From Litorivita pollutaquae (GTDB taxonomy: Bacteria; Pseudomonadota; Alphaproteobacteria; Rhodobacterales; Rhodobacteraceae): DNA of 64,000 bases. Made by a program: the position numbers and the translations under genes. Shown here piece after piece: positions 35,825-44,703 of this stretch. The first letter of the stretch is position 1; every line of letters starts with the position of its first letter. Below the pieces are notes generated by a model, which was not told where the DNA came from, searched no databases, and saw nothing but the letters and a program-made list of their open reading frames with translations. The stretch spans positions 124,001 through 188,000 of the forward strand of contig NZ_KZ826482.1 of NCBI RefSeq assembly GCF_003205515.1, given 5' to 3'.

Positions 35825-36155
35825 ATGTCTGCGCCAGTCCCGTCGCTTACCTGTTGTCGCCGCGACGCTGCGCGGCTCCTGCCATCTCATCCCCAGATGC
35901 ACAGGTTTTATTACACAGTTAGAATCACGCGCATAGTGCGTTTTGAAATGACAGCCAAATCGCGATGCATTTCGGCAAAAACCTGCGCATCGGGGGCAGG
36001 AGGGCGGCGTTTCCCCCCAAATGCGTGGATTTTGGGTCGCGCCCTGCCGGTAGTTATCCAGATGGACAAAATGTGAATGGACAAATACGGCCAAGTTGCA
36101 GAAACACATACTACATATAGATTTACGCGCGCAGAAAATTCTTGGGAGTTAGAGT
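35825..36155. promoter_or_regulatory. Divergent promoter region of the MepK-like and L,D-transpeptidase genes
   Basis: About 330 bases with no gene. It must carry both promoters. A TATAGA element near 36116 lies at a suitable distance before the transpeptidase start; I could not find a well-spaced -35 for it, nor any clear operator. Confidence 0.4.
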
Positions 36156-37775
36156 ATGTCTTTGGCATATCGTGGCGGAGCAATCCGGTCATTTTTCGCA
36201 ATTATGGCGATGGTCTTGGGGCTTTTGACCCACGCCGCACCCGCCACGGCACAGGTGACCGCCTTTAAACAGGCCATCGCGGAATCCGCATCGAACGATC
36301 GCGATCTGGCCGCCTTTTACAAAGCCAACGATTACAAACCTCTGTGGATCGGGTCGGGCGGGCGGTTCAGCAATCGCCGCAATGCTCTCTTCCGCGCCAT
36401 AAAAAGCGCCGATGACCACGGATTGCCAGGCAGCCGCTATAAGGGCGACGAACTGAAAGCCTTGGTGAAAACCGCCAAATCCCCGCGTGATCGCGGGCGC
36501 TTGGAAGTCGAATTTTCCCGCCGTTTCCTTGATCTGGCCACCTCGATGCAAACCGGCACCTTGGTGCCCAAACGCGTGATCTCAGAAATCAAACGTGACG
36601 TGCCCCTGCGCGACCGCAGCTCCTATTTGGTGAATTTCGCCAAAAGCTCGCCTGCGGGGTTCTTCCGCGCCTTGCCTCCCAAAAGCCCCGAATACACCCG
36701 CCTGATGAAAGCCAAAATGACCCTCGAACGTCAGCTTGGCAAAGGCGGGTGGGGGCCAACTGTCCCGGCAAAGTCTCTCAAACCCGGCGCATCGGGTCCG
36801 GCGGTGGTCGCCCTGCGCAACCGATTGATCGCCATGGGGTATCTGCGCCGCAGCGCCTCGCAAACCTATGACGCCGATTTGCAAAAAGCCGTGCAGCGGT
36901 TTCAGGGGGACAATGGATTGTCCGCTGATGGCGTCGCCGGTGCGGGCACGATGGCCGAACTCAACAAAGGTGTGGATGACCGTTTGCGCGCGGTGATCGT
37001 CGCGATGGAGCGCGAACGTTGGATGAACCTGCCACAGGGGCGCGGAAAACGTCATATCCTCGTCAATCTGACCGATTTCACCGCCCGTATCATCGACAAC
37101 AACCGCGAAACATTCCGCACCCGTTCCGTGATCGGTGCAACCGACCGGGATCGCCGCAGTCCTGAATTCTCCGATGTGATGGAATTCATGGTGATCAACC
37201 CGACATGGAATGTGCCGCGCTCGATCACCGTCAAGGAATACCTGCCGATGCTCAAGCGGAACCCCAATGCAGCGGGACATCTGCGCATTGTCGATGCGCG
37301 CGGCCGCACCGTCAGCCGCAGCGCGGTGAACTTCAATTCCTACACCGCGAAAACCTTCCCGTTCAACCTCAAGCAACCGCCTTCGGACGGCAACGCATTG
37401 GGGTTGGTGAAGTTCATGTTCCCGAACAAATATAACATCTATCTGCATGACACGCCGTCCAAAAGCCTGTTCAATCGTGAAGTGCGCGCGTTCAGCCATG
37501 GCTGTATCCGGCTCGCGGACCCGTTTGATTTTGCCTATGCGCTTCTGGCCAAACAGACCAATGATCCCAAAGGCGTCTTTCATGCACATTTGAAAACCGG
37601 TCAGGAATCGGTGGTGCCCCTCGAAGAACCGGTGCCGGTGCATTTGATTTACCGCACCGCCTTCACCACGGCGAAGGGCGGCGTAGAATACCGCCGCGAT
37701 ATCTACGGGCGCGATGCGACCATCTGGAAGGCACTGGCGCGCGAAGGGGTGGCGTTGCGCGCGGTGGGCGGCTAA
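36156..37775 (+). CDS. L,D-transpeptidase, LdtD/YcbB-like
   Basis: Periplasmic enzyme that forms 3-3 cross-links between meso-diaminopimelate residues of peptidoglycan. 539 residues in the YcbB order: signal peptide ending near APATAQ (residue 33), a helical scaffold domain (about 40-190), a peptidoglycan-binding domain (about 205-275, LKPGASGPAVVALRNRL), and a YkuD catalytic domain with the motif HGCIRL and its cysteine near residue 449. The ATG has GGAG seven bases upstream. Divergent from the MepK-like hydrolase; lpxD follows 30 bases after its stop. Confidence 0.92.
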   Translation: MSLAYRGGAIRSFFAIMAMVLGLLTHAAPATAQVTAFKQAIAESASNDRDLAAFYKANDYKPLWIGSGGRFSNRRNALFRAIKSADDHGLPGSRYKGDELKALVKTAKSPRDRGRLEVEFSRRFLDLATSMQTGTLVPKRVISEIKRDVPLRDRSSYLVNFAKSSPAGFFRALPPKSPEYTRLMKAKMTLERQLGKGGWGPTVPAKSLKPGASGPAVVALRNRLIAMGYLRRSASQTYDADLQKAVQRFQGDNGLSADGVAGAGTMAELNKGVDDRLRAVIVAMERERWMNLPQGRGKRHILVNLTDFTARIIDNNRETFRTRSVIGATDRDRRSPEFSDVMEFMVINPTWNVPRSITVKEYLPMLKRNPNAAGHLRIVDARGRTVSRSAVNFNSYTAKTFPFNLKQPPSDGNALGLVKFMFPNKYNIYLHDTPSKSLFNREVRAFSHGCIRLADPFDFAYALLAKQTNDPKGVFHAHLKTGQESVVPLEEPVPVHLIYRTAFTTAKGGVEYRRDIYGRDATIWKALAREGVALRAVGG

Positions 37776-37805
37776 ACATTCCGCAAGGATGCGGGAGAAC
37801 GGCCA

Positions 37806-38909
37806 ATGATTTCCTATACGGTAGGACAGATTGCTGAGGCGCTGGGGGCGAAAGCCTTTGGCGCCTTGGATATTGTGATCACCGGCACTGCGGAACCACA
37901 AGATGCAAGCGCGACGACGCTGGCCCTCGCCATGAGCCCGAAATACGCCGAACACCTTGCCCATGGCGACGCCCGCGCGGCGATGCTTTGGGAAGGGGCG
38001 GATTTCGCGGCTTTGGGCTTGGAGGCAGCCATCATCGCCCCGCGGCCACGGTTTGCGATGTCGGGCCTATCGGCGATGCTGGATGCGGGGCAGGGGTTCG
38101 ACGCGGGGCATCATGCCTCGGCGGTGATCGACCCAAGCGCCGAGATCGGTGAAGACGTGCGCATCGGACCGCTTTGCGTCATCGCCAAAGGCGCGCGCAT
38201 CGGCGCGGGCAGCGTTTTGGGTCCGCAGTGCCATATCGGTTGGGATGCCGAAATTGGCGAAGGCGCATATCTGCGCGAGGGCGTCAGCATTGGTGCGCGG
38301 GTCCGTATTGGTGCGCGCTTTATCGCCCAACCGGGGGCCCGCATCGGCGGCGACGGATTTTCCTTTGTCACGCCAGAGCCCAGCCATATCGAGGCGGTGC
38401 GCGATAGCCTTGGCGCGGATCAAACCGCCACCCAATCCGCCGGACAATCCTATGCCCGCATCCACAGCCTCGGCACGGTCGAAATTGGCGATGACGTCGA
38501 AATCGGCGCAAGCGCCTGTATTGACAATGGCACCGTGCGCGCCACCCGCATCGGCAATGGCGTCAAGATCGATAACCTCGCGCAGATCGGCCATAATGTC
38601 GTCGTCGGCGATGATTGTTTGATCTGCGCACAGGTCGGCATCGCCGGATCAACCCGTTTGGGCCGCGCCGTGGTTTTGGGCGGTCAAACCGGCGTCTCCG
38701 ACAACCTGTTTATCGGTGATGGCGCGGTGACCGGCGGGGCGACCAAAGTGCTCGCCAATGTGCCCGCAGGGCGCGTCATGTTGGGGTATCCAGCAATGAA
38801 AATGGACAACCATATCGAAACCTACAAAGCCCTGCGCCGATTGCCCCGCATGATGCGTGAATTTGCCACGATTAAGAAATTGGTTTCCAAGAGCGGCGTG
38901 AACGACTAA
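37806..38909 (+). CDS. lpxD: UDP-3-O-(3-hydroxyacyl)glucosamine N-acyltransferase
   Basis: Third step of lipid A synthesis: adds a 3-hydroxyacyl chain from ACP to the amino group of UDP-3-O-acylglucosamine. 367 residues: an N-terminal uridine-binding domain (about 1-105), a left-handed beta helix of hexapeptide repeats (about 110-320, with the catalytic histidine region NLAQIGHNVVVG), and a short C-terminal helix pair. The usual neighbours bamA, fabZ and lpxA are absent; instead an ACP and a ketoacyl synthase follow. Confidence 0.94.
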   Translation: MISYTVGQIAEALGAKAFGALDIVITGTAEPQDASATTLALAMSPKYAEHLAHGDARAAMLWEGADFAALGLEAAIIAPRPRFAMSGLSAMLDAGQGFDAGHHASAVIDPSAEIGEDVRIGPLCVIAKGARIGAGSVLGPQCHIGWDAEIGEGAYLREGVSIGARVRIGARFIAQPGARIGGDGFSFVTPEPSHIEAVRDSLGADQTATQSAGQSYARIHSLGTVEIGDDVEIGASACIDNGTVRATRIGNGVKIDNLAQIGHNVVVGDDCLICAQVGIAGSTRLGRAVVLGGQTGVSDNLFIGDGAVTGGATKVLANVPAGRVMLGYPAMKMDNHIETYKALRRLPRMMREFATIKKLVSKSGVND

Positions 38910-38984
38910 ATCTTGCGCGACCTTTCGGACCCAGCAGTGGGCCCCACACGACGGCCCCACCGGACCCTATGAAAAGAGGCCTCC

Positions 38985-39242
38985 ATGGATATTAAAAACA
39001 CAGTGATCGGCATCATCGCAGAGCAAGCGGTTCTCGAACCCAACGATGTCAAAATGGACAGCACATTAGAAAGCCTCGGCATCGACAGTCTTGGCCTTGT
39101 GGAAAGCATTTTCGCCATTGAAGAAGCCTTTGACATCACCGTTCCCTTTAACGCCAATGACCCAAGCGAGAGCGATTTTGATATCTCCTCTGTGGCCTCG
39201 ATTGTCGCGGGCATCGAGAAATTGGTGAAAGAACAATCGTGA
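38985..39242 (+). CDS. Acyl carrier protein, specialised
   Basis: An 85-residue acyl carrier protein; the phosphopantetheine serine is in GIDSLGLVES. It differs from the short housekeeping AcpP and, in the region FAIEEAFDITVPFN, resembles AcpXL-type carriers for lipid A very-long-chain acids, though it is not a clear AcpXL. It overlaps the next ketoacyl synthase gene by GTGA and follows lpxD by 75 bases, which suggests a dedicated carrier for an envelope lipid. Confidence 0.85.
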   Translation: MDIKNTVIGIIAEQAVLEPNDVKMDSTLESLGIDSLGLVESIFAIEEAFDITVPFNANDPSESDFDISSVASIVAGIEKLVKEQS

Positions 39243-40450
39243 ATCGGGTCGTCATCACCGGCGCAGGAACGATCAATGCGCTCGGGCACAACGTGCCGCA
39301 AACCCTGGAGGCCATGCGCGAGGGGCAGTGCGGCATTGGCCCATTGGAGTTTCGCGATGTTGATCGTCTGGCCATCACCATCGGTGGTCAGGTCAAGGGA
39401 TTTGAAGCCGAAGGCCGGTTCAACCGTCAGCAAATCGCGCTCTATGATAGGTTCACCCAATTCACGCTTGAGGCAGCCAAAGAGGCGATTGGCCAATCGG
39501 GGTTGGAATTCGTCGGCGATTTGGCGGCGCGCTCGGGTGTCGTGTTTGGCACGGCGGGCGGCGGCGTGTCCACTTGGGATGACAATTACCGCGCCGTTTA
39601 TGAAGAGGGTAAAAACCGCGTGCATCCTTTCGTGGTGCCCAAATTGATGAACAATTCGGCGGCCAGCCACGTCAGCATGGAATACAACCTCAAAGGCCCG
39701 AGCTTCACCGTCTCGACCGCCTGCGCCAGCTCCAACCACGCCATGGCCCAAGCCTTCATGATGGTGCGCTCGGGCATGGCACCGGCGATGGTCACCGGCG
39801 GATCGGAAAGCATGCTGTGCTTTGGCGGGGTCAAAGCATGGGAAGGCCTCCGGGTGATGAGCCGCGACGCCTGCCGGCCGTTCTCGGCCAACCGCAATGG
39901 CATGGTTCAAGGCGAAGGCGCGGGCGTCTTTGTCTTTGAAGAACTGGAGCACGCCAAAAAGCGCGGCGCAGAGATTTTGGCCGAAGTGATCGGATATTCG
40001 ATGTCCTCGGATGCCTCCGATATTGTCATGCCGTCCAAACAGGGCGCCGCCCGCGCAATCAGCGGCGCAATGAAAGACGCGGGCGTCAATCCCGAACAAG
40101 TCGGCTATATCAACGCCCACGGCACCGGCACAGCGGCCAATGACAAAACCGAATGTGCGGCCGTGGCCGATGCCTTTGGTCCCCATGCGGATAATTTGAT
40201 GATCTCATCAACCAAATCCATGCATGGCCATTTGATCGGTGGCACGGGCGCGGTGGAATTGCTGGCCTGTATCATGGCGCTGCGCGACGGGGTGATTGCG
40301 CCGACCATCGGCTATGAAGAACCCGATCCCGAATGCGCCCTCGACGCGGTGCCCAATGTGGCGCGCGAAACAAAGGTCGAAGTAGCCTTGTCGAATGCGT
40401 TTGCCTTCGGCGGGTTGAACGCGGTTCTGGCTCTGCGTAAAGCACCTTAA
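39239..40450 (+). CDS. Beta-ketoacyl-ACP synthase, FabF-like
   Basis: Condensing enzyme that lengthens acyl-ACP by two carbons. The 403-residue protein has the Cys-His-His triad: Cys in STACASSNHA, His in INAHGTGT and His in SMHGHLIGGTGA. It is of the KAS I/II group but is coupled by a GTGA overlap to a specialised ACP rather than to fatty-acid biosynthesis genes, so it probably serves that carrier. Start is GTG at 39239. Followed by a strong terminator. Confidence 0.9.
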   Translation: MNRVVITGAGTINALGHNVPQTLEAMREGQCGIGPLEFRDVDRLAITIGGQVKGFEAEGRFNRQQIALYDRFTQFTLEAAKEAIGQSGLEFVGDLAARSGVVFGTAGGGVSTWDDNYRAVYEEGKNRVHPFVVPKLMNNSAASHVSMEYNLKGPSFTVSTACASSNHAMAQAFMMVRSGMAPAMVTGGSESMLCFGGVKAWEGLRVMSRDACRPFSANRNGMVQGEGAGVFVFEELEHAKKRGAEILAEVIGYSMSSDASDIVMPSKQGAARAISGAMKDAGVNPEQVGYINAHGTGTAANDKTECAAVADAFGPHADNLMISSTKSMHGHLIGGTGAVELLACIMALRDGVIAPTIGYEEPDPECALDAVPNVARETKVEVALSNAFAFGGLNAVLALRKAP

Positions 40451-40471
40451 GAACACGGCATAAACCACAGT

Positions 40472-40514
40472 AAAAAAAACCGCCGCATCCTTCATAGGTC
40501 CGGCGGTTCTTTTT
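40472..40514. terminator. Bidirectional terminator between the ketoacyl synthase and ialB
   Basis: AACCGCCG (40478-40485) pairs with CGGCGGTT (40501-40508); eight A precede and a T-rich run follows, so it can act on both converging genes. Confidence 0.85.
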
Positions 40515-40538
40515 GTGTTCGGTTTGTCGGCGGGATTC

Positions 40539-41162
40539 TTACTGCGCGACGACCGACGCTTTGTCATATCCGGCAGTGAAACCGGTCAGGGACAGGTCCA
40601 AAGTGATCTTTTGATCCGGGGCCACAAACGGCACCAAGGTCACATTGGCTTTGGCGCCCTTTTTAAATTGTGCGATATCCTCGGGGGTCAGGCCGATCCG
40701 CGCATAGCATCCGATTTTATTGCAGAAGGAATAGGGGTAAACCTTGGCTTTGCTGCCATCCACCGAAATGCGCAATTGCGCCGTCAACAAGGTTTCGAGC
40801 GGCACAACCACCGTCGCACCGGCCACGGCCTTGCCCCCTTCGGGCAGGCGGAACAGGCTGATTTCAGCCACAGCATTGCCCGTCTCATCTTTCAGAAGCT
40901 GATAGATGTGGCAGGGATCATCGTCGGATTTCGCATCGGCCTTCGGGAAGCACTGCAAACGCCAATCACCGACCTCCTCCTTGGTATAGGGGCCCGCAGG
41001 TGCCTCTTCTTGCCCAACGACCAAACCGCCATCGGCGGTGCCTTCATTGGCCTCTGCGGCGGGCGCAGAATCAGCAGGCGCAGCCGTATCGGCGGATTGG
41101 GCAAAAGCCGTGGAGGCCGCCAGCAGAGCAGCAAGAGAAAGACTGGTGAGAAGTTTGGGCAT
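40539..41162 (-). CDS. Invasion-associated locus B (IalB) family protein
   Basis: A 207-residue exported protein: signal peptide cut after STAFA (about residue 22), a low-complexity Ala/Glu/Asp linker to about residue 60, then the IalB domain beginning VGDWRLQCF and with paired cysteines (CFP..DPCH and CNKIGCYARIG). The family is named from Bartonella, where it aids red-cell invasion; in free-living alphaproteobacteria the role is unknown. Start at 41162. It lies on the minus strand behind a long leader region with hairpins. Confidence 0.85.
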   Translation of the reverse strand: MPKLLTSLSLAALLAASTAFAQSADTAAPADSAPAAEANEGTADGGLVVGQEEAPAGPYTKEEVGDWRLQCFPKADAKSDDDPCHIYQLLKDETGNAVAEISLFRLPEGGKAVAGATVVVPLETLLTAQLRISVDGSKAKVYPYSFCNKIGCYARIGLTPEDIAQFKKGAKANVTLVPFVAPDQKITLDLSLTGFTAGYDKASVVAQ

Positions 41163-41599
41163 AGATGTCCCCATCTGTTAATACAATTCCCCGACTACCT
41201 AACATGGGGCCAAAGCGCTGTCAGGAGCAAAATACCGCGCGGCACGATCGCAAAGGCAGGAATTCGCCAATCCAAACGCCGGCACGCCGCGTTGACAGGG
41301 GGGCTTGGCAGTGCTCAACCAGAATACGGCACATTAAACCAAGATGAAGTGTGAGAGGTAACCTATTGGATAAACGTAGAAAAAGGAGCCCGAAAGCTCC
41401 CTTTTCACTTTTTCCCTGTCGAACTGGCCGACTTATTATCTACTCCACGCTAGGCGCAGATCAGGAGTCCGTCAATAAAGAATTGCCGTGAATGCGTTGC
41501 GGCGCGCAAATCCATCGGATGGGCGGCCCATCTGCATATAATTCCGGCGCAGCAGCTCGCCTGCTGAACAACCGGCCCGATTTGGCGCACCGGTGATAA
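41163..41599. other. Leader region of ialB
   Basis: About 440 bases without a recognised gene between ialB and the candidate small RNA. It contains one hairpin terminator (41380-41413). The remaining short frames look like chance. The ialB promoter presumably lies between 41163 and 41380 on the minus strand; I see no convincing hexamer pair. Confidence 0.45.
41380..41413. terminator. Hairpin terminator in the ialB leader region
   Basis: GGAGC (41385-41389) and GCTCC (41396-41400) around a six-base loop, with a T-run after the stem on the minus strand and CTTTTCACTTTTT after it on the plus strand. The stem is short. It isolates ialB from whatever is transcribed further right. Confidence 0.55.
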
Positions 41600-41700
41600 G
41601 AAAAAAGGGCCGCACCAATGCGGCGCGGCCAGTCTGACAGGGAGGAAGTAGTTCAAGATCAAGGAGGACATGCGACCTCGAACAGGGTTTAGACTGGCGT
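41600..41700 (-). ncRNA. Candidate small RNA with two anti-Shine-Dalgarno motifs
   Basis: On the minus strand GCCAGTCT (41698-41691) pairs perfectly with AGACTGGC (41635-41628), closing a 55-base loop that contains TCCTCCTT and TTCCTCCC. A terminator follows at once: GCCGC/GCGGC (41624-41620 with 41613-41609) and a run of six T ending near 41602. Stem, CCUCC-rich loop and terminator resemble the CCUCC-motif small RNAs of Rhodobacterales. An ATG with GAGG upstream (41671) lies inside, so a leader peptide is possible; on the other strand AAGGAGG precedes a ten-codon frame (41670-41702). Promoter not certain. Confidence 0.45.
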
Positions 41701-41759
41701 AAATAGGTTAAGGTTGTATTTTCAATGCGACGACTGGTTGCGACAAAGGGGCATTATCC

Positions 41760-43310
41760 GTGGACAATAGTATTTTCATCGGCGGCGGCGGGCCGGATTA
41801 TGGCGAAAAACAGGGGCTCAGCCTGAAATACGCCAACCGGCACGGGCTGATCGCCGGTGCCACGGGGACGGGCAAAACCGTCACATTGCAAATCCTCGCC
41901 GAAGGGTTTTCCGCCGCCGGCGTGCCGGTCTTCCTATCGGACGTCAAAGGCGACCTCTCCGGCCTTGCCGCCGCAGGCGATCCCAATCACAAGCTCCACA
42001 CCTCGTTCTCGGAGCGCGCGGCAACAATCGGGTTTGATGATTACAGTTACGATCGTTTTCCCGTGACGTTTTGGGATCTGTTCGGAGCCTCTGGCCATCC
42101 GGTGCGCACGACAGTCGCGGAAATGGGGCCGCTTTTGCTCAGCCGACTGTTGGAATTGTCCGAAGCGCAGGAGGGTATTTTAAACATCGCTTTCCGCCTG
42201 TCGGACGAACAGGGCCTGCCGCTTCTGGATCTTAAAGATCTGCAATCACTGTTGGTGTGGACCGGCAAAAACCGCGCCGATCTGTCGCTACGCTACGGTA
42301 ATATTTCGGTGCAATCCATTGGCGCAATCCAACGACGGTTGCTTGTGTTGGAAAATCAAGGCGGCGCCAAACTGTTTGGCGAACCGGCGCTGGATCTGCA
42401 CGACATGATGCAATGCGATCCGTCGGGGCGCGGCTACATCAACATCCTTGCCGCCGACCAATTGATGGGTGCGCCACGTCTATACGCGACCTTCCTGTTG
42501 TGGCTCTTGTCGGAACTTTTCGAAGAACTGCCCGAGGTCGGCGATCCGGACAAACCCAAATTGGTCTTTTTCTTTGACGAGGCGCACCTGTTGTTTGACG
42601 ACGCGCCAAAGGCATTGACAGATAAAGTCGAGCAAGTCGCGCGGCTGATCCGCTCCAAAGGCGTCGGGGTATATTTCATTACACAAAACCCCGCCGATGT
42701 TCCCGAAGACATTTTGGGGCAGCTTGGCAACCGGTTCCAACATGCTCTGCGCGCCTTTACCGCCAAGGACCGTAAGGAATTGCGCATGGCCGCCGAAACC
42801 TACCGCGACAACCCGCGTTTCGATACCGAAGAAGCGATCCGTGAAGTCGGTGTCGGCGAAGCGGTGACCTCGATGCTGCAAAAAAAGGGCATCCCCGGAG
42901 TGGTCGAACGTACGCTCATTCGCCCGCCCAGTTCGCAACTTGGACCGATCGGTCCAGAGGCGCGTAAAGCTGTGATGGCCGCATCCCCCGTTGCCGGAAA
43001 ATACGAGGCTATGGTGGATCGTCGTTCGGCGCATGAGGTATTGGCAGAGCGGGCCGACGCCGCCGCCAAAGCCGCAGCAGAGGCTGAAGCCAAGGAAGAA
43101 GAAGCGGCCACCGCCGAACGCGAGTATCGCGCAGGGCGGCGTTATTCCGGCAGCCGGGTGGAAAAATCCAGCGCGCGCAGCAAACGTAGCAATTCGCGTG
43201 GTGATACCTTTGGAGAAAAGCTCGGAAAAAATATCGTCAAGGAATTGACCGGCACCACGGGTCGCCGCATCGTGCGCGGCATACTCGGAAGCTTGTTCAA
43301 AGGCCGCTAG
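41760..43310 (+). CDS. HerA-like ATPase, DUF853 family
   Basis: A 516-residue P-loop ATPase of the HerA/FtsK superfamily, DUF853 group, with unknown role in bacteria. Walker A is GATGTGKT near residue 33, Walker [14 protein letters not shown] near 265, followed by the sensor-like [14 protein letters not shown]. The C-terminal 100 residues form an Ala/Glu-rich coiled coil and a basic tail ([18 protein letters not shown]). Start is a GTG preceded by AAAGGGG. No nuclease (NurA) gene is nearby, so a HerA-NurA repair pair is not indicated. Confidence 0.85.
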   Translation: MDNSIFIGGGGPDYGEKQGLSLKYANRHGLIAGATGTGKTVTLQILAEGFSAAGVPVFLSDVKGDLSGLAAAGDPNHKLHTSFSERAATIGFDDYSYDRFPVTFWDLFGASGHPVRTTVAEMGPLLLSRLLELSEAQEGILNIAFRLSDEQGLPLLDLKDLQSLLVWTGKNRADLSLRYGNISVQSIGAIQRRLLVLENQGGAKLFGEPALDLHDMMQCDPSGRGYINILAADQLMGAPRLYATFLLWLLSELFEELPEVGDPDKPKLVFFFDEAHLLFDDAPKALTDKVEQVARLIRSKGVGVYFITQNPADVPEDILGQLGNRFQHALRAFTAKDRKELRMAAETYRDNPRFDTEEAIREVGVGEAVTSMLQKKGIPGVVERTLIRPPSSQLGPIGPEARKAVMAASPVAGKYEAMVDRRSAHEVLAERADAAAKAAAEAEAKEEEAATAEREYRAGRRYSGSRVEKSSARSKRSNSRGDTFGEKLGKNIVKELTGTTGRRIVRGILGSLFKGR

Positions 43311-43340
43311 ACCATTCGGTCCACAAACAGGGAACGCGAT

Positions 43341-43380
43341 AAAAAAACGCCCTCCGGCACGCAGCAAGAGGGCGTTTGTT
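43341..43380. terminator. Bidirectional terminator between the ATPase gene and livM
   Basis: Perfect 10-base stem AAACGCCCTC (43345-43354)/GAGGGCGTTT (43368-43377) with a 13-base loop and A/T runs outside, between converging genes. Confidence 0.88.
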
Positions 43381-43392
43381 ATTTATAAGGTT

Positions 43393-44703
43393 CTATTCCT
43401 CTGGGATCAAACCACGTGGGCTGAAGCGTAAAACAAGCAGCAAAATCAAACCCATGGTCAACAATCGCATATGCGCTGCGCTGTCCAATAGATGTGATTT
43501 CAATGCGGATCCATCCGCCATGCCGGCCGTGATCAGACCCAATAGGAAATGCCCCATGGGTTCGACTTGAACCCACAGAAACCAAATCAGCATCCCGCCC
43601 AAAATCGAGCCCAAATTGTTGCCTGACCCGCCAACAATCACCATCACCCAAATCAAAAAGGTGTAGCGCAAAGGTTGGTAGGATCCCGGGGTCAATTGCC
43701 CGTCCAATGTGGTCATCATCGCACCGGCAATGCCGCAAACCGCAGAGCCAAGGATAAACACCTGTAGATGTCGCGCGGTGACATCTTTGCCCATCGCGTT
43801 GGCCGCGACCTCATTGTCACGAATGGCCCGCATCATCCGGCCCCACGGGCTATGCAAAGCGCGCTGTGCCATCCAAAACAAGATCAATAGCACCACTGTA
43901 AATAGGGCCATATAACCGAGTTTGACATAGAGCGTCGATGCGGTGACCGGATCGATCCCGAGGTTCGCCGCGCTTGCAACGAACGCCGGATCACTTTGCA
44001 AATCCACCTCATAGGGCACCGGGCGCGGCAGGCCGATCACGTTCTTCACACCGCGCGCCAACCAGTCTTCGTTTTTCATCACCGCAATAATGATCTCGGC
44101 AATCCCGAGTGTTGCAATCGCCAAATAGTCAGACCGCAAACCCAAAGCAGTTTTCCCGATTAGCCAAGCCGCACCTGCGGCCAAAACACCCCCCATTGGC
44201 CAAGCTAACAGAACCGGAAGCCCAAGCCCGCCAAGGTATCCGGTCGCCGCCGGATTAACCGCTTCGACAGCCGCCACACCGCCGTCAAAGACAAAGCGAA
44301 ACAAGAAAAACCCACCGACCAAAATCACCAAAAGAGCCGCCGTGCGTGTGCGTGATTTCTGCATGTGTTTGAAAGTTATAACGGCCAAAGTTAATGTCGC
44401 CGCGCCAAGCGCCAGCCCGGCAAGAATACGCAATCCGCCGGCGCTCCATGCTTCGGCCACCGGCGGCATCGAGGTCAGCACCGTCGCCAACCCGCCAAGT
44501 GCCAAAAACCCGACGACCCCGACATTAAACAGCCCGGCAAACCCCCATTGCAGATTAACGCCAAGCGCCATCACCGCAGAGACCAACCCCATATTGACGA
44601 TCAACAAGGCCGAATTCCAGCTTTGCAAAAATCCGGTTCCAAGGATCGCCACAGCGACCAGGCCGAACAAGAACGGCGCGCGATATTTCGACATCTGGTT
44701 CAT
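43393..44703 (-). CDS. livM: Branched-chain amino acid ABC transporter permease LivM
   Basis: Second membrane permease of a Liv-type importer. 436 residues, about 10 helices; the family segment GLRSDYLAIATLGIAEI and, towards the end, VIVGGSGNNLGSILGG are clear. It overlaps livH by four bases. Last gene of the livK-livG-livF-livH-livM operon; a two-way terminator follows. Confidence 0.94.
   Translation of the reverse strand: MNQMSKYRAPFLFGLVAVAILGTGFLQSWNSALLIVNMGLVSAVMALGVNLQWGFAGLFNVGVVGFLALGGLATVLTSMPPVAEAWSAGGLRILAGLALGAATLTLAVITFKHMQKSRTRTAALLVILVGGFFLFRFVFDGGVAAVEAVNPAATGYLGGLGLPVLLAWPMGGVLAAGAAWLIGKTALGLRSDYLAIATLGIAEIIIAVMKNEDWLARGVKNVIGLPRPVPYEVDLQSDPAFVASAANLGIDPVTASTLYVKLGYMALFTVVLLILFWMAQRALHSPWGRMMRAIRDNEVAANAMGKDVTARHLQVFILGSAVCGIAGAMMTTLDGQLTPGSYQPLRYTFLIWVMVIVGGSGNNLGSILGGMLIWFLWVQVEPMGHFLLGLITAGMADGSALKSHLLDSAAHMRLLTMGLILLLVLRFSPRGLIPEE

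Noticed and set aside
35825-36109. 95-codon N-terminal extension of the DUF882 frame
   Set aside because: It would bury the twin-arginine signal in the middle of the protein and occupies the divergent promoter region.
41760-43310. HerA-like ATPase considered as part of an anti-phage defence pair
   Set aside because: No SIR2, NurA or other effector gene is adjacent and DUF853 proteins are widespread housekeeping-type ATPases; neighbours are ialB and the liv operon.
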